Below are positions 15,454 to 19,529 of a DNA stretch of 19,529 nucleotides, piece by piece. The stretch is from the NCBI GenBank assembly GCA_023433615.1, contig JAEZCJ010000212.1:1-19529 (forward strand), written 5' to 3'. Every line of letters starts with the position of its first letter. Position 1 is the stretch's first letter. The position numbers and the translations under genes were made by a program. The DNA is from Bacillota bacterium (lineage in GTDB: Bacteria; Bacillota; Bacilli; Paenibacillales; Paenibacillaceae). The notes beneath the pieces were generated by a model. It was not told the origin of the DNA. It saw nothing but the letters and a program-made list of their open reading frames with translations, and did not search any database.

Positions 15454-18441
15454 ATGACTCCCGCACCCTCGCATAACCCGCATGCAGCCCCCGGACGCGC
15501 AACCGGCGGAGCAACTGCCGGCAGCCATCGCAACCGGCGCACGCTTAAGCGCCGCGTCCGACGGCTGATCTACCTATCCAGCTCCATCAATCTCGTCATC
15601 TTCGGCATTCTCATGCTGCTCTTGGTCGGCTTGATCTTCAAGCCGATCGCGGACGTGGCCACCAATTACATCAGCAGCTCGACCGCCGAGGAAATCAACT
15701 CGCGTCCGTTCCTGGAAGAGATGAACATCGAGCGGCTGGAAGACTTCGAAGCGGCATCGCAGGAAGCGCAAGGCTGGATTCACTCCCTGGAACGGAAGAC
15801 GAAGGTCGACTACTTCCTGCCGTTCATGGATTGGCAGGTCGGCGACGCGCAGGAGGCCGCGCAGCAAGCTGCCGATAAGGTGTCTCCAGGCGCAGTCGAG
15901 CTGACGATCGAAGAGAAAACCCGCGAAGACGACATGGTATTCATGCGCATCGAGCTGAACGGCAAGGTCGTCTATTCGAACGGCGAGAACGCTTCGATGG
16001 ACTGGCTGCTCGTAACGCTCGAGCGCTTCTACGACGCATCGACGACCAAGCCGCTCTACGGCTCTTCCGGCGAAGAGCTCGGTTCGGTCACGGTCGGTCT
16101 GTCGCCGGTCGCGGCACTGGTCATGCTGAGCTTCACCCTCGTGCTCTTCGTGGTCATGGTCGTCATCATGCTGATCATCACGCTGATCCTGAGCAAGCTG
16201 TTCACGATCCCGATTCTGAAGCCGCTCACCCAGCTCAACGCGAACATCAAGGCGATCGCCGAGGAACATTACGAGGACGTCGCCGACAATCGGATCGAGT
16301 TGAAGCGGCCGCTGCGCGAGATCGAGGCGCTGGCCGATTCGACGAACATGATCATGCGCAAGATGCAGACCTACGCGGATATGCTGGAAGAGCAGAACGA
16401 GGAACTCGAAGCGCAGAACAGCGAGCTGCAGGAATCGCGCGAAGCCATTCAAGCCGCACAGCAAGAGATCGCGCGCAAGGAGGCGGCGCTGCGCAACCTG
16501 CTCAACCATGCGGGTCAAGGCTTCCTGACGTTCGGTGCCGACCTCCGCATTCATCCGGTCTTCAGCCTGCAGTGCAGCAGCTTGCTCGCCGACTGCGCGC
16601 AGATTCCGGGCAGCAGCTTTCCGGAATTGCTGGCGCAAGGCGATGACGAGCATCGCGTCTTCCTCGAGAACGTGCTGACGAAGGTGCTGCAGGAGCGCGA
16701 CTCGGGCAAGCGGGCCGTCTACATGCCGCTCTTAACCGAGGAGTTCGAGATGGGCGGCCGCCAGATTCATATCGATTACAAAATCATTCCCGACCCCGAG
16801 CAAGAGGCGAATGAAATCTACATGGCCGTGCTGACCGACATCACCGAGAAACGCGCGCTAGAGTCGCAGATGGAAGCCGAGCGCAACACGCTAAAGATGG
16901 TCGTGCGCATCATGGTCGACTATCCCGAATTCGCGGCCGCCGTGAAGGATTACCGTAAGTTCATGGCGCTCGATCTGGATCAGCTCGCCGCCAAGCAGGA
17001 GCCGATGAAGGACAAGCTCATGGTCCTCTTCCGCCATCTGCACACGTACAAGGGCACGTTCGCGCAATGGGGACTCAGGCATGCGACCGCCAAGCTGCAT
17101 GAGGCGGAATCGATGCTCGCAAGACTCGGCAGGGAGCCTGTCCTGCCTGAGCCTGCCGAGCTGCTCGGCCTTATCCGCTCGTATGGCTTGATCGATGCGC
17201 TCGAGGCCGACCTGCAGGTACTGAAGGAGAATGTCGGCGACAACTTCTTCGACGACCGGGACGTGCTCATGATCGACAAGGCGCGGTTGCTCGAGATCGA
17301 GAAGAAGATGCTCGGCACCCTCTCCCCGCTCGATTGCAAGCTACTCCTGCCCGAGCTGCGCAAGCTGCGATACAAGCCGTTCAAGGAGCTGCTCAAGGGG
17401 TATCCGGGCTATGCCCTCGGCGTAGCCGAACGAATGGGGAAGTACGTGCATCCGTTCGAGGTTACCGGCGAGGACTTCCTTGCCGACACCGACAAATACG
17501 GCGACTTCGGCAGGTCGCTGGTGCATATTTTCCGCAACGCGATCGACCATGGCATCGAGACCGCCGAAGAACGCAGCGCGGCAGGCAAGGAAGAGTATGC
17601 GAACCTCATCTGCCGCATCCAGCAGGAGCGCGGCATGATCACGATCATGATTGCGGACGACGGCAAGGGCATCGACACGGAAGCGCTTCGCAGGCGAGCG
17701 GCTGCAGCCGGCATTGCGGATGCGGACATGCTGGAGCGTGCGGATGAGCTGGAGGTGCAACAGTTGATCTTCCGCGACGAGTTGTCGACGAAGGAGCAGG
17801 TCAGCGAGCTGTCGGGACGCGGCATCGGCCTGTCGTCGGTGAAGGCGGAGGTCGAGCTGCTGGGCGGCGAGATCGCCGTAGCGTCGCAGCACGGCAAGGG
17901 CACCGTCTTCCACATCACGCTGCCGGCCGATGACCTGTCCGGCCTGCAGCAGCTTGGCATGCCGGAAGCGATCGAGCCGCTCGTCGAGACGGCGGAGCAC
18001 TTCTTCCGCACGCAGGCGGAGATCAGCTTCCATGCGCCGCATGAACCGCTCTGCCATACCGGCACGGACAAGCTGTCGCTGCAGAAGGTCACGACCTTCA
18101 TCAATGTAAGAGGCGCGGTCGAGGGAATCTTCGTCCTATCGGTTGACGATCCGCTCTCCCGCTCCCTGCTGCGGCATATGGTCATCGGCGGGCTGCCGAC
18201 CGAGGAAGAGGACAACTACGTGGAAGACGGACTAGCCGAAGCGGCCAACATCATACTCGGCAACTCGCTTCGCAAGCTGGAGGCGCTCGAGGAATTCATC
18301 CTGATGGATCCTCCGATCACGTTCCAGACCGCCGGCGCATCCGTCAAGTACGCCGATTCCGACATCTGGACTTGCCGTCTCCATTCGGACGAGGGCAGTC
18401 TGCTGGCCGGATTCGTGATGTTAAAAAAAAGCAACGCATAG
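15454..18441 (+). CDS. Membrane CheA-like histidine kinase with HPt and C-terminal CheX-type phosphatase domain
   Basis: The protein has 995 residues from the ATG at 15454, one base after the cyclase stop; AAGGTGAG (15442-15449) is its ribosome site. The GTG nine bases upstream is too close to that site. Domains in order: helix 1 (about 39-63); extracellular sensor (64-220); helix 2 (221-248); HAMP (250-305); coiled coil (305-345, EEQNEELEAQNSELQ); PAS-like region (346-468, ending LTDITEKRALE); HPt (about 485-605) with His530 in RHLHTYKGTFAQWG; linker; CheA-type ATPase (685-825) with LVHIFRNAIDHGIETAEER (N695), DDGKGID and GRGIGLSSVK; and a CheX/CheC-like domain (about 845-995) with D925-x3-E929-x2-N932-x21-P954. 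No CheW-like domain is visible and no clear P3 dimerisation domain. It should phosphorylate its own HPt, pass phosphate to the neighbouring receivers and remove it again. The final codons contain an A8 run; the stop TAG lies inside the ribosome site of the next gene. Confidence 0.92.
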   Translation: MTPAPSHNPHAAPGRATGGATAGSHRNRRTLKRRVRRLIYLSSSINLVIFGILMLLLVGLIFKPIADVATNYISSSTAEEINSRPFLEEMNIERLEDFEAASQEAQGWIHSLERKTKVDYFLPFMDWQVGDAQEAAQQAADKVSPGAVELTIEEKTREDDMVFMRIELNGKVVYSNGENASMDWLLVTLERFYDASTTKPLYGSSGEELGSVTVGLSPVAALVMLSFTLVLFVVMVVIMLIITLILSKLFTIPILKPLTQLNANIKAIAEEHYEDVADNRIELKRPLREIEALADSTNMIMRKMQTYADMLEEQNEELEAQNSELQESREAIQAAQQEIARKEAALRNLLNHAGQGFLTFGADLRIHPVFSLQCSSLLADCAQIPGSSFPELLAQGDDEHRVFLENVLTKVLQERDSGKRAVYMPLLTEEFEMGGRQIHIDYKIIPDPEQEANEIYMAVLTDITEKRALESQMEAERNTLKMVVRIMVDYPEFAAAVKDYRKFMALDLDQLAAKQEPMKDKLMVLFRHLHTYKGTFAQWGLRHATAKLHEAESMLARLGREPVLPEPAELLGLIRSYGLIDALEADLQVLKENVGDNFFDDRDVLMIDKARLLEIEKKMLGTLSPLDCKLLLPELRKLRYKPFKELLKGYPGYALGVAERMGKYVHPFEVTGEDFLADTDKYGDFGRSLVHIFRNAIDHGIETAEERSAAGKEEYANLICRIQQERGMITIMIADDGKGIDTEALRRRAAAAGIADADMLERADELEVQQLIFRDELSTKEQVSELSGRGIGLSSVKAEVELLGGEIAVASQHGKGTVFHITLPADDLSGLQQLGMPEAIEPLVETAEHFFRTQAEISFHAPHEPLCHTGTDKLSLQKVTTFINVRGAVEGIFVLSVDDPLSRSLLRHMVIGGLPTEEEDNYVEDGLAEAANIILGNSLRKLEALEEFILMDPPITFQTAGASVKYADSDIWTCRLHSDEGSLLAGFVMLKKSNA
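18423..18430 (+). other. A8 run at the kinase 3' end, possible slippage site
   Basis: Eight consecutive A bases encode Leu-Lys-Lys-Ser at the penultimate codons of the kinase in an otherwise GC-rich gene. From here the frame of the downstream regulator is open without a stop to its ATG at 18458, so loss of one A (or a +1 shift) would join the two proteins. Only the sequence opportunity is seen. Confidence 0.35.
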
Positions 18442-18457
18442 GAGGACTGAAGCACTT

Positions 18458-19216
18458 ATGGCAAACATCCTTATCGTCGACGATTCCGTCATCATGCGCC
18501 GCAACCTGAAGTCGATGCTCGTCCAGGCCGGCCACACGATCGTGGCCGAAGCTTCGGACGGCCTCGAGGCCTACCGCGAATACGGCAAACACCTGCCCGA
18601 CCTGGTAACGATGGACATTACGATGCCCGTCATGAACGGCATCGATGCGGTAAAGAAGATCATCGCCACGTATCCGGACGCCAACATCATCATGATCAGC
18701 GCGCTCGACCAGCGGAACATGATCTTCGAAGCCATTCAGAACGGCGCGAAGCATTACATTCTGAAGCCGATTACCGTGGAGAAAATTCTCGAGACCGTCA
18801 GCGGCGTGCTCAAGCTTCAGCCGGATGAAGCCGGAAGCCGGCCGGAGGTCGGCGCTTCCTCAAGCAGTTCGGTCCCGGCTGCCGACGACGTACCGCTCGC
18901 GGTCGAGAACAAGAACGGCATCTTCATCATCGGAATCGGGGCCTCGATTACGCACGCCAAGCTGGACGAGCTGCAGACCGCCGTGCAGGGCTTCCTCTAC
19001 GTGAAGCCGCTGCGCGTCGTCATCGATTTCGGCATGGTCAACGCGCTGGAGGAATCGCTCCTCGAGCGGCTGATCGGCATGATGCGCCAGCTGCACGATG
19101 CAGGCGGCGCCGTCCGAACGCTAAGCCGCAGCCACACGTGGATCGAGCGGCTGAAGCTTTCGAACGCCGACGGCTTCTTCCGCATCCACACGGAGCTGAC
19201 GCAGGTCGTATTCTAA
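18458..19216 (+). CDS. Response regulator: CheY-like receiver plus STAS-like domain (copy 2)
   Basis: The protein has 252 residues. AGGAGG (18440-18445) overlaps the kinase stop codon, so it is coupled to the kinase. The receiver (1-120) is complete: D8-D9, acceptor D53 in TMDITMPVMNG, S81 and K103 in LKPIT. A Ser-rich linker (133-140) leads to a STAS-like domain (about 146-248) with RVVIDFG, an LLERLIGMMRQLHDAGG helix and a RLKLSNADGFFRIH end, close in pattern to SpoIIAA/MlaB domains. Where SpoIIAA has D-S-S-G, this protein reads E-E-S-L, so the phosphorylated Ser is replaced by Glu. The receiver is very similar to that of copy 1 (MRRNL, AEAS-[ND]-G, DLVTMDITMPVM, NGAK-x-Y). There is no DNA-binding domain. 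It is the most likely direct partner of the kinase; the STAS-like part suggests output through protein binding. Confidence 0.9.
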   Translation: MANILIVDDSVIMRRNLKSMLVQAGHTIVAEASDGLEAYREYGKHLPDLVTMDITMPVMNGIDAVKKIIATYPDANIIMISALDQRNMIFEAIQNGAKHYILKPITVEKILETVSGVLKLQPDEAGSRPEVGASSSSSVPAADDVPLAVENKNGIFIIGIGASITHAKLDELQTAVQGFLYVKPLRVVIDFGMVNALEESLLERLIGMMRQLHDAGGAVRTLSRSHTWIERLKLSNADGFFRIHTELTQVVF

Positions 19217-19236
19217 TGCTCGAATGCAACATCGGG

Positions 19237-19272
19237 GGAGTTAAGCGCGCCGTACTCGCTTAGCTCCTTTTT
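19237..19272 (+). terminator. Rho-independent terminator of the signalling cluster
   Basis: GGAGTTAAGCG (19237-19247) pairs with CGCTTAGCTCC (19257-19267) over 11 bp including one G-U pair, with a 9-base loop, and is followed by TTTTTG. It lies 20 bases after the stop of the second regulator. Confidence 0.88.
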
Positions 19273-19408
19273 GTTATCCAGTCGCGCGATCCGGCGTGCC
19301 CTTGCCCTTGCGCATCCGGCTGATTTACATTTACTGGGCATTACATACCAAACAGTATTCTGTCAAGACTCTTTCGACTCGCCGAATGCCTGTATTCCCT
19401 GCATAAAA

Positions 19409-19440
19409 TTGTGCCCAAGATGCGGAACTCCTGTTATATT
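19409..19440 (+). promoter_or_regulatory. Candidate promoter with extended -10 for the gene at the right edge
   Basis: TGTTATATT (19432-19440) is an extended -10 element. TTGTGC at 19409-19414 is a possible -35 but the 20-base spacing is long, so the extended -10 probably carries most of the signal. An alternative -10 is TACAAT at 19446-19451. The base composition here is clearly more AT-rich than the genes. Confidence 0.45.
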
Positions 19441-19496
19441 AGGGGTACAATAGAACTAGGAATTCTCCTATTCCATCCAATGCCGAGGTGCTGCAC

Positions 19497-19529
19497 ATGC
19501 CAAGTCATCCAGATCGCCAGACAAGCCCT
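19497..19529 (+). CDS. Start of an unidentified gene running off the window
   Basis: An ATG at 19497 is preceded by GAGGTG (19484-19489) at suitable spacing and by a plausible promoter. The first 11 codons read MPSHPDRQTSP and stay open to the window end. Nothing about its function can be said from so short a piece. Confidence 0.5.
   Translation, partial: MPSHPDRQTSP

Noticed and set aside
15574..16653. 359-codon open frame on the minus strand inside the kinase gene
   Set aside because: The plus strand carries clear kinase domains here; the antisense protein is Arg/Asp/His-rich low complexity with no ribosome site.
19271..19453. 60-codon frame ending in a zinc-ribbon-like CIPCIKLCPRCGTPV
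   Set aside because: The start is a TTG inside the terminator T-tract, without a ribosome site, and the frame overlaps the promoter of the next gene; the Cys pattern alone is too little.

Overview
The window reads as chromosomal DNA of a fairly GC-rich Firmicute, most likely Paenibacillaceae (Paenibacillus/Cohnella type). This is an inference from strong AGGAGG-like ribosome binding sites, sigma-A-like promoters, Bacillus-type gene families (an ECF sigma/anti-sigma pair, a YkoW-like MHYT-GGDEF-EAL protein) and a long secreted repeat protein; no species-level marker is present.

Layout. (1) 1-3555, plus strand: the C-terminal three quarters of an Lhr-type helicase that enters from outside the window. 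(2) 3571-3614: a perfect 16-bp hairpin between convergent genes. (3) 3627-8222, minus strand: a secreted protein of about 1531 residues with internal duplications and visibly lower GC than its surroundings. (4) 8399-10408, plus strand, divergent from the surface protein: a membrane MHYT-GGDEF-EAL c-di-GMP enzyme. (5) 10409-10677: two hairpins, no gene. (6) 12436-10678, minus strand: an ECF sigma factor overlapping a single-pass membrane protein that is probably its anti-sigma factor, behind a candidate self-recognised promoter. (7) 12758-19216, plus strand: a four-gene signalling cluster of REC-STAS-like regulator 1, a membrane class III adenylate cyclase, a large membrane CheA-like kinase and REC-STAS-like regulator 2, closed by a good terminator. 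A 517-base gap with two kinds of repeats separates regulator 1 from the cyclase. (8) 19273-19529: a promoter region and the first 11 codons of another gene.

The most interesting part is the signalling cluster. The kinase has an extracellular sensor, HAMP, coiled coil, PAS-like region, an HPt domain with a phosphorylatable His, a CheA-type ATPase and, fused at its C-terminus, a CheX/CheC-type phosphatase domain carrying the D-x3-E-x2-N-x21-P active-site pattern. Kinase and phosphatase for the same phosphorelay are therefore probably one polypeptide. The two partner regulators are paralogues (receiver plus a STAS-like tail), and the STAS phosphoserine position is Glu in one and not alignable to Ser in the other. 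The cyclase start, kinase start and regulator 2 start are tightly packed, so cAMP synthesis, phosphotransfer and a STAS output are probably co-expressed. An A8 run at the very end of the kinase gene lies in a position where loss of one A would fuse kinase and regulator 2 in frame.

The window holds several signal-transduction outputs side by side (c-di-GMP, ECF sigma, cAMP, CheA-like relay) and one candidate cell-surface target, but nothing in the sequence proves that they are connected.
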